A DNA stretch of 35,881 nucleotides from Yersinia nurmii (GCF_001112925.1 NZ_CPYD01000016.1:1-35881), one strand, 5' to 3'; positions 1 to 8,709 are shown, numbered from the stretch's first letter. The notes: generated by a model from the sequence alone, not told the origin. A program made the numbers and translations.

Positions 1-129
1 GAAATAACGGATCGCTGGCTGAATGAATACAACAGTGAGCGGCCTCATGAATCCCTGAATAACCAGACGCCGGAAGAATATCGGCTGATGGCTGAGAAAC
101 CGGAAATCTCAAAAAGTGTATGGAACTAA
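1..129 (+). CDS. IS3-family transposase OrfB, C-terminal 42 residues
   Basis: Reading frame 1 is open from the first base to TAA at 127-129. It contains WLNEYNSERPHESLNNQTPE followed by EYR, the characteristic C-terminal end of the DDE integrase-type OrfB of IS3-family elements (N-x-x-RPHxSL-x-x-x-TPxEY). The catalytic DDE residues would lie upstream, outside the window, so activity cannot be judged. The C-terminal style resembles the IS407/IS1400 branch, but I cannot name the element. The next open frame overlaps it by ten bases. Confidence 0.8.
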   Translation, partial: EITDRWLNEYNSERPHESLNNQTPEEYRLMAEKPEISKSVWN

Positions 130-145
130 AGCTGGGATACTTACA
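1..145 (+). mobile_element. Right-end remnant of an IS3-family insertion sequence
   Basis: The window opens inside a transposase tail whose stop codon is at 127-129. The element probably ends a few bases later: the reverse complement reads inward from 145 as TGTAAGTATCCCAG, and many IS3-family elements begin with TG at the tip. The exact end is inferred, because the left end and the target duplication are outside the window. Confidence 0.55.
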
Positions 146-1091
146 CTGTGACCTCACAGTTGCAGCTGCAATTAAATTATTTGTAGAGCGTAGTTATCCG
201 TACTCCATATTTTCACGGAGGTATCCAATACTGCGTCTCATACAGGAAGTTATTGATCCAGCAGTAGCTGCTTATGTAAATTCCCTGCCACCAAGTCATA
301 AAGACTACATTTCTGGAGTAAATCTAGGATTTAGTGATGTACTTAAAAAAGTGGGCTTAAACGTCGTAGTACAGGCACAAAGACTTCTTTTGCGTAATTT
401 CGTTCTGACTTTAGATCAACAAACTTCTCTTGATAAATGCTTTACCGCTACGATTGAGTCTCTTATTGAATTAGTCAGTGAGTGCGCATCCAAGCGGCCG
501 AAGAAGTCCTCTCCTGCAAAAGGAGTAACTATAAATTCACAGCGTAAGCTCGGTTATTGCGAGTTCTGCGGTAATCTAACCGAATTTTCCAAGTTGATCA
601 GCGAGATATCAGAATTTGTTGCTAACGATAATGAGTTCCCCGTTCATGAAAATGAAAAACAGGTCCTTAGTCATCGATATTGTTCTGACCATAGGCCCAA
701 ACTCACCAATGATCTATGGAATCCCAAATACAGACAAGGAAAGCGGTCTCTCGAACAGTTCAATAAAGAATTAATAAGGCTTAGACGGCAATGCGCTAAA
801 CCGCATAAAGCTAACGCAAACACAGGGGATATATTGATTGATACCTATTTTCATGAGTGGATGCAGGGTCAAACTTTAACCCCAGCAGATCTAGATAAAC
901 TTAGGAATATCGCCAGACGAATGGTTGACTCCAAATTCACTGATACTAAGAAAAAAATAATCATATTAAAACACCAAGGTTTTAACCAGTTTGAAACCGC
1001 ACAGGTTTTAGAAAAAAATCACTACACAACTATGACGAAGCAGGCTGTGTCCAAGGCCTTAGCGTCTGTGAGGAAAGAATTTTATATTTAA
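120..1091 (+). CDS. Zinc-finger/HTH protein of unknown function, probably 5'-truncated
   Basis: I do not recognise this 323-codon protein. Residues 147-150 (CEFC) and 188-191 (CSDH) form a probable CxxC...CxxH zinc site. Basic stretches follow, and a C-terminal segment around residues 285-318, ending in TKQAVSKALASVRKE, looks like a helix-turn-helix. The protein is therefore probably DNA-binding. The first ATG (120) lies inside the transposase tail and has no Shine-Dalgarno sequence. The first eight or so codons come from the insertion-sequence end, so the original start was probably removed by that insertion and the visible protein is a C-terminal portion. A hairpin with a T-run lies 73 bp after the stop. 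It may have been a regulator of the island; this is inference. Confidence 0.55.
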   Translation: MELKLGYLHCDLTVAAAIKLFVERSYPYSIFSRRYPILRLIQEVIDPAVAAYVNSLPPSHKDYISGVNLGFSDVLKKVGLNVVVQAQRLLLRNFVLTLDQQTSLDKCFTATIESLIELVSECASKRPKKSSPAKGVTINSQRKLGYCEFCGNLTEFSKLISEISEFVANDNEFPVHENEKQVLSHRYCSDHRPKLTNDLWNPKYRQGKRSLEQFNKELIRLRRQCAKPHKANANTGDILIDTYFHEWMQGQTLTPADLDKLRNIARRMVDSKFTDTKKKIIILKHQGFNQFETAQVLEKNHYTTMTKQAVSKALASVRKEFYI

Positions 1092-1164
1092 AATAATATA
1101 TCCACGAGCTATTATGGTGGCAGTTTAAGTCTTAATATCATCCACTTTATTGAATTATAACCAG

Positions 1165-1183
1165 CCACTTACGAGTGGTTTTT
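1165..1183 (+). terminator. Factor-independent terminator after the zinc-finger/HTH gene
   Basis: CCACT-TACG-AGTGG followed directly by five T. The stem is short (five to six pairs) but the T-run is good. It lies 73 bp past the stop of the rightward gene. Confidence 0.6.
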
Positions 1184-1516
1184 CGCGATTACCCTGCTTC
1201 AAATTGATGATTTTGAAAATACAGTATTATAGTTTATTGTTTGTAGCGCAGCTGTAAGCGTTATGCAAAACGGATCACAGTGATACTACCTCACCAGTAA
1301 ATCACTGAAGCCGATCTGTAATGACATAGAACGAATTGGTTTTATGGTTATGCAATGGCTCATCCCCTTACTTGTCCCTGACCATAAAAAGCATTCGCTT
1401 TCCTGAAAGCAAGTCTAAGCCAAAGGGCGTTTACAGTTGTCTTATCTTGGCTCATTAGGTACTGGCTTAATTATTAGAATCATGTCGGTGACATTTAAGT
1501 CCAAATATGCCCAAAC

Positions 1517-1582
1517 TTTTAGCAGCTAAAATTCGTCTTCTCATGTAGGGTCAAGAAGCTTATGACTTAACCTATTGATTAT
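1517..1582. repeat. Island repeat copy A, with palindrome TTTTAGC-A-GCTAAAA
   Basis: A 66-bp segment beginning with a perfect 7-bp inverted repeat around a single base. By eye it matches 2353-2419 at about three positions in four, in the same orientation; shared blocks include AGAAGC, CTTAAC and TGATTAT. It lies downstream of the leftward membrane-protein gene. Confidence 0.75.
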
Positions 1583-1669
1583 GTGAATTACCTTGTGAGT
1601 ATTACTCGTAGGATGGAATCTTCCAAAACTCTGACAATTCACTCTGAATGCATGGTAACAAAGAACAGT

Positions 1670-2299
1670 TTAAACCATGGTCTGTTCAGCGTTAAATTTC
1701 TCAAGATAGACTTCCATTTCGCGAGTCCACCTAGGGGTAGGTACCGAGGTGATCATTAGCCAAGGAAACCACCATACAAGCATGAAGAGTAACATAAGCG
1801 GTGCGATCATTTCGGCCGAAGAATGAGAAACTATATACATAATGAATAATATTAGTAGAACTGTGTTTACAATCTGACCTACCAGAAAAAGACGCCAGCG
1901 AAAACAATGCCATTTCCTGTTGAACACAATCCGTCCATCCCGTTCTTCGAGCCAGTTACGCCACGGCTTGAGATAACCAGCCCGCAACCCATAACGATCA
2001 CACATTATTACAGCCAAATCCTGCAGCCGATAATTATACAAGCCTGTGAGCCGATAAAGGCTGCGCTGACGAAGCTCACGCTTTGCCAGACGGACCGCAT
2101 TTTTATTCAAATATGGCTGTGTCAGCATTTGCTCTAGCCGGCGCTTCCTAAGATTGAGTAGTCCACGAAATACACTTCCAGATTCAGCATTAATTACTCT
2201 GTGACGAACTACACCGAGTGCAATATAGATACACAGCAATAGCCAGCCGGTCTTAGGGTATTGATTCATCCATTGTATAATTACAGACAACTCAGGCAC
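1670..2299 (-). CDS. Small membrane protein of unknown function (island cargo)
   Basis: I do not recognise this 209-residue protein. A hydrophobic segment lies at about residues 15-33, then a very basic stretch rich in Arg/Lys/Leu (residues 45-80), then two adjacent hydrophobic segments at about 135-182, so two to three membrane spans are likely. The start is GTG at 2299, preceded by AAGGA at a spacing of 9-10 bases. An internal ATG ten codons later is the alternative but would cut into the first hydrophobic segment. The gene lies 123 bp downstream of the integrase, on the same strand, and is bracketed by the two repeat copies at 1517 and 2353. This arrangement suggests cargo acquired as a unit. 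No function can be assigned. Confidence 0.65.
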   Translation of the reverse strand: MPELSVIIQWMNQYPKTGWLLLCIYIALGVVRHRVINAESGSVFRGLLNLRKRRLEQMLTQPYLNKNAVRLAKRELRQRSLYRLTGLYNYRLQDLAVIMCDRYGLRAGYLKPWRNWLEERDGRIVFNRKWHCFRWRLFLVGQIVNTVLLILFIMYIVSHSSAEMIAPLMLLFMLVWWFPWLMITSVPTPRWTREMEVYLEKFNAEQTMV

Positions 2300-2352
2300 T
2301 TTTATTTTTCCTTTTTATGCAATCCAGATAAAACCAGTAAAGATTCAGTAAA

Positions 2353-2419
2353 TTTTAGCGGCTAAAATTGCTCTCCTAGCGTAGATAAAAGAAGCATATC
2401 CACTTAACTTACTGATTAT
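2353..2419. repeat. Island repeat copy B, with palindrome TTTTAGC-G-GCTAAAA
   Basis: This is the second copy of the 66-67 bp repeat also seen at 1517-1582, with the same leading palindrome (centre base G instead of A). It begins three bases beyond the integrase stop codon in the direction of transcription. It could be a terminator-like, operator or recombinase-binding element; the sequence alone does not decide. Confidence 0.75.
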
Positions 2420-2422
2420 TAA

Positions 2423-3613
2423 CTACTTACTAGTCCATTCATCAATCATATTCGCCCAATCTTGTAGCATCTCAGCCCTCTGCTCACGATATTCAGCCTT
2501 GTTATAAACAGCTCGTACCCCTTTTTGTTCATGGGCAAGGCTCTTCTCAATCCAGTCAGTATTGTACCCGGCCTCATGTAGCAAGGTGCTGGCTGTACGC
2601 CGTAAGTCATGCGGACCAAACTTAGGCAACAACACCCCTTCTTTCTGAGCCAGGCGATACGTCAGTGTCAAAACCCGATTTAAAGTAGCGCTACTCATTG
2701 GCGCATCGGAATCGTACCGCGAAGGAAGGATAAAATCAGAGCTACCGGCAAAAGTTTTGAGAGCAATCATAATATCCATTGCCTGTCTGGAAAGAAAAAC
2801 CAAATGTGGATTACGTCGTTTCATCCTCTCCTTTGGTATCGTCCATACAGCTTCACTAAAATTGATCTCGTTCCAGGTTGCGTTAGTAAGTTCACTTTTA
2901 CGTACCATCGTTAACAGCAAAAGTTTAACCGCTGCTCTGATTGATGGCGTCGTTCCTACCCGTTCCATGTACCGATACATCAGACCAATTTCAATTGGCG
3001 TCAATGCCCTGTCTCGAGGCTCAAATTTCGCTATGCTTGCAGGCCGTACCAGATCAGCTGGATTCTCCACCTTCTGACCGCGCTCTATAGCCCAGCGATA
3101 GACTTGCAATACAATCTCTCTGGTGTGTACAGCTGTCGCCGGTGCCCCTCTCTCGACGATGTTATCGGTTAATGCGCGTAAGTCTTCATGTGTAATCTCA
3201 CTCAGTTTCTGCTGGGCAAATTTTGACTTCAACTCTCTTTGATATACCGAACGCCGCATATCACGCGTCGATTCAGCCATTTGATAACCGCGTAACCATT
3301 TCTCAGCCCACGCACCAAAAGTCTCCGCATCTTTGATACGCGCTTTATCTCTGGCTTTTTCCCTCGCAGGCGATCTTCCACTGGCAACCATTTTTTTTGC
3401 TTCATTGAGCCGTTCACGCGCTTCTGCAAGCGTGATCCCTCCAACACCATAGCGGCCAAAAGTAACGGTCTCCTGTCTTCCGTTTATTGAATAGTTATAA
3501 CGAAATGAAATAGTTCCAGCCGGAGTGACCGCAACATACAGACCATCACGGTCATTAACTTTATAGAGTTTCTCCTTCGGCTTAAGGTGACGTAGCCTGG
3601 TGTCAGTCAACAT
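2423..3613 (-). CDS. int: P4-type tyrosine recombinase (genomic island integrase)
   Basis: This 396-residue site-specific integrase performs strand exchange between the island and its chromosomal attachment site. The N-terminal 80 residues look like the arm-binding DUF4102 domain (DGLYVAVTPAG, TFGRYGVGGITLAEAR), followed by a core-binding SAM-like domain (about 95-180) and a catalytic domain. The full catalytic set is visible: Arg238 (MVRKSEL), Lys265, His335 and Arg338 (GPHDLRR), His361 (LAHEQ) and nucleophile Tyr370 (AVYNKAEY). Length is normal for the P4 family, so the enzyme appears intact. The start is ATG 3613, with AAGGA about 12 bases upstream. The gene sits next to the guaA 3' end, facing it, so the cognate attachment site is most likely there. 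Confidence 0.93.
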   Translation of the reverse strand: MLTDTRLRHLKPKEKLYKVNDRDGLYVAVTPAGTISFRYNYSINGRQETVTFGRYGVGGITLAEARERLNEAKKMVASGRSPAREKARDKARIKDAETFGAWAEKWLRGYQMAESTRDMRRSVYQRELKSKFAQQKLSEITHEDLRALTDNIVERGAPATAVHTREIVLQVYRWAIERGQKVENPADLVRPASIAKFEPRDRALTPIEIGLMYRYMERVGTTPSIRAAVKLLLLTMVRKSELTNATWNEINFSEAVWTIPKERMKRRNPHLVFLSRQAMDIMIALKTFAGSSDFILPSRYDSDAPMSSATLNRVLTLTYRLAQKEGVLLPKFGPHDLRRTASTLLHEAGYNTDWIEKSLAHEQKGVRAVYNKAEYREQRAEMLQDWANMIDEWTSK

Positions 3614-3689
3614 GGTTTATTGTTTTCCTTTATCAACAAATACCATGTTGTAAAAAATTCAGAAAATTTGTTTAACTCTCTGTTTTTAA

Positions 3690-3721
3690 TTGAGTTATAA
3701 AAAACAAATACCATAACTCAA
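3690..3721. promoter_or_regulatory. Inverted repeat upstream of the integrase gene
   Basis: TTGAGTTAT and ATAACTCAA form a perfect 9-bp inverted repeat separated by 14 bases, and the right arm overlaps one AACAAATACCAT copy. It lies about 80-110 bp upstream of the integrase start. It is a plausible operator or integrase/excisionase site. Confidence 0.4.
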
Positions 3722-3841
3722 CCGAAATTTATCACATGGTACTTTTTCAAACCTGAATTCGAAACCAGAGAGTACCATCAAAAATTCCATTGAAAAAACC
3801 GTGCTTCCCGTTGCTAACAGCTGCCAGAAAGTGCCAGACAC

Positions 3842-3873
3842 AAAAACAAAAAAGCCCGCTATTACGCGGGCTT
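3842..3873 (-). terminator. Terminator of the guaBA operon
   Basis: On the minus strand AAGCCCGC-GTAATA-GCGGGCTT is followed by TTTTGTTTTTG. It is a perfect 8-bp GC-rich stem with a strong T-run, 48 bp after the guaA stop. If the island integrated inside the guaA end, this terminator was brought in or rebuilt by the island. Confidence 0.9.
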
Positions 3874-3920
3874 AGAGGTACTTTACTGCTTTTACGTGCA
3901 GGCTGTTGCCAGACGCTAAA

Positions 3921-3940
3921 TCATTCCCACTCAATGGTTG
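3921..3940. other. Probable island attachment site at the guaA 3' end
   Basis: The last codons of guaA (ACC ATT GAG TGG GAA TGA on the minus strand) are the established target region for guaA-associated islands, and a P4-type integrase lies directly beyond. The exact crossover core cannot be set because the partner repeat is not in the window. Confidence 0.5.
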
Positions 3941-5498
3941 CCGGTGGTTTGCCGCTGATGTCATACACCACGCGAGAAATGCCGTTTACTTCATTGATAA
4001 TGCGGTTAGATACACGGCCAAGGAATTCATATGGCAGATGCGCCCAATGCGCGGTCATGAAATCGATAGTTTCAACCGCACGCAGAGAAACCACCCAATC
4101 ATATTTACGACCATCACCCATGACACCGACGGAACGAACCGGCAAGAATACGGTGAACGCTTGGCTGACTTTATTGTAAAGATCGGCTTTATGCAGCTCT
4201 TCAATAAAGATCGCATCAGCGCGACGCAGCAGGTCACAATACTCTTTCTTCACTTCGCCCAGTACGCGCACGCCTAAACCTGGACCAGGGAACGGATGAC
4301 GATACAGCATGTCATACGGCAGACCCAATTCCAGACCAATTTTACGCACTTCATCTTTGAACAGCTCTTTCAGCGGCTCAACCAGACCCAGCTTCATTTC
4401 TTTTGGCAAACCGCCCACGTTATGGTGAGACTTGATCACGTGCGCTTTACCGGTGGCAGAGGCCGCAGACTCAATCACATCCGGATAAATGGTGCCTTGT
4501 GCCAGCCATTTGACCTGCTCTTGCTTACAAGCTTCTTCATCAAAGACTTCCACAAATACGCGGCCAATGGTTTTACGTTTGGCTTCAGGCTCATCAATAC
4601 CGGCCAGTGCGCTCAGGAAACGATCTTCCGCCGCAACGTGGACAATATTCAGACCGAATTTATCACCGAACATTTCCAGCACTTGATCGGCTTCGTTCAA
4701 ACGCAATAAGCCGTTATCCACGAAGACACAGGTCAGACGCTTACCAATGGCACGGTGCAGCAACATAGCGGTAACGGAAGAATCTACCCCGCCAGATAGG
4801 CCCAAAATCACGTGATCTTCGCCAATTTGCTCGCGCAGACGGGCTACAGCATCTTCGATGATGGTCGCTGGCGTCCACAGCGCTTCACATTGGCAAATAT
4901 CCAATACGAAGCGCTCTAACAGGCGTTGGCCTTGTTTGGTGTGGGTTACTTCTGGGTGGAACTGTACGCCGTAGAAGCGTTTTTCTTCGTTGGCCATAAT
5001 GGCAAACGGGCAGGTATCGGTGCTGGCAACGGTGACAAAATCAGACGGAATGGCAGTCACTTTATCGCCGTGGCTCATCCACACATCCAAAATCGGCTCA
5101 CCGGCCGCGTTCAGAGCATCTTGAATACCACGAACCAGCGCTGAATCAGTTTTGATCTCTACTTGCGCATAGCCGAACTCACGCTCGGTAGAACCTTCAA
5201 CGTGGCCCCCCAGCTGCATCGCCATGGTTTGCATGCCGTAGCACACGCCCAATACCGGTACGCCTGCGTTGAACACGTACTCTGGAGCACGCGGGCTGCC
5301 GTTCTCAGTGGTGCTTTCCGGGCCGCCGGACAAAATGATGCCACTCGGATTAAATTCACGAATCTGGGCTTCAGTTACGTCCCACGCCCATAGTTCACAG
5401 TAAACGCCAATCTCACGAACGCGACGCGCCACCAGCTGAGTGTATTGCGAACCGAAATCGAGAATAAGGATGCGATGCTTATGGATATTTTTTGTCAT
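3921..5498 (-). CDS. guaA: GMP synthase (glutamine-hydrolysing)
   Basis: This enzyme converts XMP, ATP and glutamine to GMP, the last step of guanine nucleotide synthesis, in the cytoplasm. The 525-residue length from ATG 5498 equals the E. coli enzyme; a nine-codon upstream extension was not used because the family begins [18 protein letters not shown]. The class I glutamine amidotransferase triad is Cys86 (GVCYGMQ), His181 and Glu183 (QFHPEV). The ATP-pyrophosphatase P-loop is LSGGVDSS at 234-241, and the dimerisation domain ends in the typical PATIEWE. The gene follows guaB with a 198-bp gap that contains a strong hairpin, and is presumably cotranscribed with it. The extreme 3' end is the likely island target and remains intact. 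Confidence 0.98.
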   Translation of the reverse strand: MTKNIHKHRILILDFGSQYTQLVARRVREIGVYCELWAWDVTEAQIREFNPSGIILSGGPESTTENGSPRAPEYVFNAGVPVLGVCYGMQTMAMQLGGHVEGSTEREFGYAQVEIKTDSALVRGIQDALNAAGEPILDVWMSHGDKVTAIPSDFVTVASTDTCPFAIMANEEKRFYGVQFHPEVTHTKQGQRLLERFVLDICQCEALWTPATIIEDAVARLREQIGEDHVILGLSGGVDSSVTAMLLHRAIGKRLTCVFVDNGLLRLNEADQVLEMFGDKFGLNIVHVAAEDRFLSALAGIDEPEAKRKTIGRVFVEVFDEEACKQEQVKWLAQGTIYPDVIESAASATGKAHVIKSHHNVGGLPKEMKLGLVEPLKELFKDEVRKIGLELGLPYDMLYRHPFPGPGLGVRVLGEVKKEYCDLLRRADAIFIEELHKADLYNKVSQAFTVFLPVRSVGVMGDGRKYDWVVSLRAVETIDFMTAHWAHLPYEFLGRVSNRIINEVNGISRVVYDISGKPPATIEWE

Positions 5499-5608
5499 GT
5501 GAGGCGTATTCCAGAAACAGGTCAATAAATAAAATAAAAATGAAAGACTTTAGCAACGTTAATAAACGTCCTACTTCCAATCGGCGAGGCCAGAATGTGA
5601 GTTAACGC

Positions 5609-5661
5609 CCGCAGCTCGCATACGCCATTGACACCAAGTCATTGAGCAATGCGAGCTGCGG
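5609..5661. repeat. Strong inverted repeat between guaB and guaA
   Basis: CCGCAGCTCGCAT (5609-5621) and ATGCGAGCTGCGG (5649-5661) form a perfect 13-bp stem around a 27-base loop that itself contains CATTGA twice. There is no T-run, so it is more likely an mRNA-processing or stability hairpin, or a REP-like intergenic element, than a terminator. Confidence 0.85.
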
Positions 5662-5696
5662 ACGATAATAAAACTCACCGACCACTGCCCTTGGAA

Positions 5697-7160
5697 TTAG
5701 CCCATGCGGTAGTTCGGTGATTCTTTTGTGATAGTCACATCATGCACATGACTTTCCTGAATGCCTGCACCACTGATGCGTACGAATTCTGCTTTGGTAC
5801 GTAGATCGTCAATGGTCGGGCAACCGGTCAGGCCCATACAAGAACGCAAACCGCCCATTTGTTGATGAACGATTTCTTTCAGCAGACCTTTGTACGCTAC
5901 GCGGCCTTCGATACCTTCCGGTACCAGCTTGTCTGCAGCGTTATCAGTCTGGAAATAACGGTCGGAAGACCCTTTGGACATCGCGCCCAAAGACCCCATA
6001 CCGCGATAGGATTTGAATGAACGCCCTTGATACAGTTCGATTTCACCCGGAGACTCTTCAGTACCTGCCAGCATGGAACCCACCATCACGCAGGACGCGC
6101 CCGCTGCAATAGCTTTCGCAATATCACCGGAGAAGCGAATACCGCCATCAGCGATAACCGGAATACCGGTGCCTTCCAGCGCGGCTACCGCATCAGATAC
6201 CGCAGTGATTTGCGGAACGCCCACGCCGGTAACGATACGGGTAGTACAGATAGAGCCGGGGCCAATACCCACTTTTACCGCGCTAACACCGGCTTCTGCC
6301 AATGCTCTTGCGCCTGCGCCAGTAGCGACGTTACCGCCAACAATTTGCAGATCAGGATATTTAGCACGAGTTTCGCGAATGCGTTGCAGAACGCCTTCGG
6401 AATGGCCATGAGATGAGTCGATCAGCAAAACGTCAACGCCAGCGGCAACCAGTGCGTCGATACGCTCTTCGTTACCTGCACCAGCGCCAACGGCAGCGCC
6501 AACGCGTAAACGACCGTGTTCGTCCTTACAGGCGTTAGGCTTACGTTCTGCTTTTTGGAAATCTTTTACGGTAATCATGCCGCGCAGATGGAAGTTATCA
6601 TCAACTACCAATGCTTTCTCAACGCGTTTTTCGTGCATTTTCTGCAACACAACTTCGCGAGATTCACCTTCTTTTACGGTAACCAGACGCTCTTTCGGCG
6701 TCATAACCGCAGTTACAGGCTGTTCCAGATCGGTGACAAAGCGTACGTCACGGCCAGTAATGATACCTACCAGTTCGTAATCTTCGGTCACAACCGGGTA
6801 GCCAGCAAAGCCGTTACGGGCTGTCAGTTCTTTAACCTGACGTAAAGTGGTGGTTGGCGTAACGGTCTGTGGTTCGGTAACCACACCGCTTTCATGTTTT
6901 TTCACGCGGCTGACTTCTTCAGCCTGACGCTCGATAGACATGTTTTTATGAATGAAGCCCAGACCGCCTTCTTGCGCCAGAGCAATGGCCAGGCGAGATT
7001 CGGTTACGGTATCCATGGCTGCGGACAGCATAGGGATATTCAGGTGGATAGTTGCGGTCAGTTGAGTACCAAGATCCGCAGTGTTAGGCAGAACTGTGGA
7101 ATGGGCTGGAACCAGGAGAACGTCGTCAAAGGTTAGTGCTTCTTTCGTGATACGTAGCAT
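5697..7160 (-). CDS. guaB: IMP dehydrogenase
   Basis: This enzyme oxidises IMP to XMP with NAD+, the rate-limiting step towards GMP. The 487-residue protein from ATG 7160 begins [19 protein letters not shown] as in relatives. An upstream in-frame extension of 45 codons crosses the promoter and is rejected. A tandem CBS regulatory pair occupies about residues 93-205 inside the TIM barrel. The catalytic loop GPGSICTTR places the nucleophile at Cys305, the E. coli position. The active-site flap includes the [10 protein letters not shown] segment. It is the first gene of guaBA, with a good -10 box about 50 bases upstream, and diverges from xseA. Confidence 0.98.
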   Translation of the reverse strand: MLRITKEALTFDDVLLVPAHSTVLPNTADLGTQLTATIHLNIPMLSAAMDTVTESRLAIALAQEGGLGFIHKNMSIERQAEEVSRVKKHESGVVTEPQTVTPTTTLRQVKELTARNGFAGYPVVTEDYELVGIITGRDVRFVTDLEQPVTAVMTPKERLVTVKEGESREVVLQKMHEKRVEKALVVDDNFHLRGMITVKDFQKAERKPNACKDEHGRLRVGAAVGAGAGNEERIDALVAAGVDVLLIDSSHGHSEGVLQRIRETRAKYPDLQIVGGNVATGAGARALAEAGVSAVKVGIGPGSICTTRIVTGVGVPQITAVSDAVAALEGTGIPVIADGGIRFSGDIAKAIAAGASCVMVGSMLAGTEESPGEIELYQGRSFKSYRGMGSLGAMSKGSSDRYFQTDNAADKLVPEGIEGRVAYKGLLKEIVHQQMGGLRSCMGLTGCPTIDDLRTKAEFVRISGAGIQESHVHDVTITKESPNYRMG

Positions 7161-7211
7161 GGGCAATATCTCACCAGAGTGATTTGAGAAAAGATAAAAT
7201 ATTGCCGTGGC

Positions 7212-7217
7212 ATTATA
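7212..7217 (-). promoter_or_regulatory. Probable guaB promoter, -10 box
   Basis: A perfect TATAAT on the minus strand lies about 50 bases upstream of the guaB start, in the 169-bp guaB/xseA divergent spacer. No good -35 hexamer lies at the 16-18 bp positions, suggesting dependence on an activator. I saw no clear PurR palindrome. Confidence 0.55.
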
Positions 7218-7329
7218 CAGAGCGTAATCGGTTGCCTCCAGCACTTTCTGATAAATTTTCTTGCTTACCGTTCTGAGGCAGGTAATATCGATCAATTAAG
7301 TACTTGTTTTAAAATTTGATCCAGGTCAC

Positions 7330-8709
7330 ATGCCACTAACTTCCGCCACCTCGATATTTACCGTCAGCCGCCTAAATCAGACGGTTCGACAGCTGTTGGA
7401 AATGGAAATGGGCCAGATTTGGCTCACCGCCGAGATATCCAACTTTTCCCAGCCCGCCTCTGGTCACTGGTATTTTACCCTGAAAGACGATCGGGCACAG
7501 GTACGCTGCGCGATGTTTCGCAATAGCAACCGCCGCACCACTTTTAACCCGCAAAATGGTCAGATGGTGCTGGTCAGAGCCTCAATCACTCTGTATGAAC
7601 CCCGAGGTGACTATCAGTTAATCGCTGAGAGTATGCAGCCTGCCGGCGATGGATTGCTGCAACAGCAGTTTGAGCAATTGAAAGCACAATTGGCTGCGGA
7701 AGGGTTATTTGAAGCGGCACACAAACAGCCGCTCCCCACCCCGGCCAAACGAGTCGGCGTGATTACTTCCTCCAGCGGAGCGGCTCTGCACGATGTGCTA
7801 CAGGTGCTTCAGCGCCGCGATCCTTCGCTGCCGGTGGTGATTTATCCGACGTTGGTTCAGGGTGCCGAAGCGCCCATGCAAATTGTTCGCGCTATTGAAA
7901 TGGCCAATCGACGCGCCGAGTGTGATGTCTTGATTGTTGGACGTGGTGGCGGTTCGCTGGAAGATTTATGGAGCTTTAATGATGAACGGGTGGCGAGAGC
8001 AATATTTGCCAGCCGGATTCCGATTGTCAGCGCCGTTGGGCATGAAACCGATGTGACGATCGCCGATTTCGTTGCCGATCTGCGAGCCCCTACGCCTTCT
8101 GCAGCCGCTGAAATTGTTAGCCGCAATCAGCTAGAGTTAGTGCGCCAAATTCAGGCACAGCAACAACGCATGGAAATGGCGATGGATTATTATCTGGCAC
8201 AGCGTAATCAACAATTTACCCGCCTGCATCACCGTTTACAGCAGCAGCATCCTCATTTGCGTCTAGCGCGCCAGCAAACGCTGTTATTTAAATTGCAACG
8301 TCGGTTGGAAGAATGTGCTCAAAACCAGATTCGCCTGCAAGTTCGCCGGGTTGAGCGTTTGCAGCAGCGGCTGAGTAACGTCCAGCCGCAGGGACGAATC
8401 TATCGTTACAGTCAACAAGTGCAGCAGCAGGAATATCGCCTGAAACAAGCGCTAGAGCGTCAGCTAAACGCTTATCGTCAGCGTTTTGGGATTGCCTGTT
8501 CACAGTTAGAAACCGTTAGCCCGTTGGCTACGCTCGCACGCGGCTATAGCGTGACCCAGACCCACAACGGCAGCCTGCTAAAAACTACGAAGCAAGTACA
8601 GGTGGGCGAAACGCTGAAAACCCGTTTGCAGGATGGTTGGGTAGAAAGTCAAATTACGCAGCTAACGCCGGTGAAAAAAGTACGTAAACCCCGAACAGCA
8701 GCGAAATAG
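7330..8709 (+). CDS. xseA: Exodeoxyribonuclease VII large subunit
   Basis: This is the catalytic subunit of exonuclease VII, which with several XseB subunits degrades single-stranded DNA from both ends to oligonucleotides. The 459-residue protein is close to E. coli XseA (456). An N-terminal OB-fold spans about residues 10-110 ([36 protein letters not shown]). The catalytic domain shows the conserved [17 protein letters not shown] and [20 protein letters not shown] motifs, followed by a long Gln/Arg-rich coiled-coil region (about 265-390) that in the family binds XseB. ATG 7330 is preceded by AGG. The gene is transcribed alone, divergent from guaB. Confidence 0.97.
   Translation: MPLTSATSIFTVSRLNQTVRQLLEMEMGQIWLTAEISNFSQPASGHWYFTLKDDRAQVRCAMFRNSNRRTTFNPQNGQMVLVRASITLYEPRGDYQLIAESMQPAGDGLLQQQFEQLKAQLAAEGLFEAAHKQPLPTPAKRVGVITSSSGAALHDVLQVLQRRDPSLPVVIYPTLVQGAEAPMQIVRAIEMANRRAECDVLIVGRGGGSLEDLWSFNDERVARAIFASRIPIVSAVGHETDVTIADFVADLRAPTPSAAAEIVSRNQLELVRQIQAQQQRMEMAMDYYLAQRNQQFTRLHHRLQQQHPHLRLARQQTLLFKLQRRLEECAQNQIRLQVRRVERLQQRLSNVQPQGRIYRYSQQVQQQEYRLKQALERQLNAYRQRFGIACSQLETVSPLATLARGYSVTQTHNGSLLKTTKQVQVGETLKTRLQDGWVESQITQLTPVKKVRKPRTAAK

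Larger units (their letters stand above)
1092..1669. other. Gene-poor AT-rich island spacer
   Basis: Between the two island genes I see no credible coding sequence on either strand. The stretch contains the terminator at 1165-1183 and, at 1517-1582, one copy of a diverged repeat whose partner lies after the integrase gene. The remainder carries frequent stops in all frames and may be decayed coding DNA. Confidence 0.6.
1..3920. mobile_element. Integrase-bearing genomic island, guaA-proximal end
   Basis: The stretch left of the guaA stop codon carries an IS3-type transposase tail, a zinc-finger/HTH protein, a small membrane protein and a P4-type tyrosine integrase. None of these belongs to the core order that starts at guaA. 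The integrase lies within about 310 bp of the guaA 3' end with its start codon facing guaA, the usual arrangement for islands that integrate at the end of a housekeeping gene. The 3' end of guaA is an established hotspot for such islands. The DNA here is visibly more AT-rich than the core genes. I found no second copy of the guaA 3' end in the window, so the far boundary is outside it or has been lost. Confidence 0.7.
3614..3920. other. Integrase control and attachment region
   Basis: This AT-rich spacer between the integrase and guaA contains no gene. It holds two exact copies of AACAAATACCAT (3635-3646 and 3703-3714), further TACCAT copies at 3736-3741 (inverted) and 3773-3778, a 9-bp inverted repeat (3690-3698/3713-3721) and the leftward terminator at 3842-3873. 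Repeated short motifs beside an integrase are typical of arm-type recombinase sites or an autoregulated promoter; that function is inferred. Confidence 0.5.

Noticed and set aside
3780-3800. Second copy of the guaA 3' end as an att repeat (TTCCATTG near 3784)
   Set aside because: Only a few bases match and it is too close to guaA; it does not extend into a convincing direct repeat.
4296-4709. 137-codon plus-strand open frame opposite guaA
   Set aside because: It is antisense to conserved guaA sequence, with no family resemblance and no ribosome-binding site.
7161-7295. In-frame 45-codon N-terminal extension of guaB
   Set aside because: It runs across the TATAAT promoter box, and the family starts at [11 protein letters not shown]; the downstream ATG is correct.
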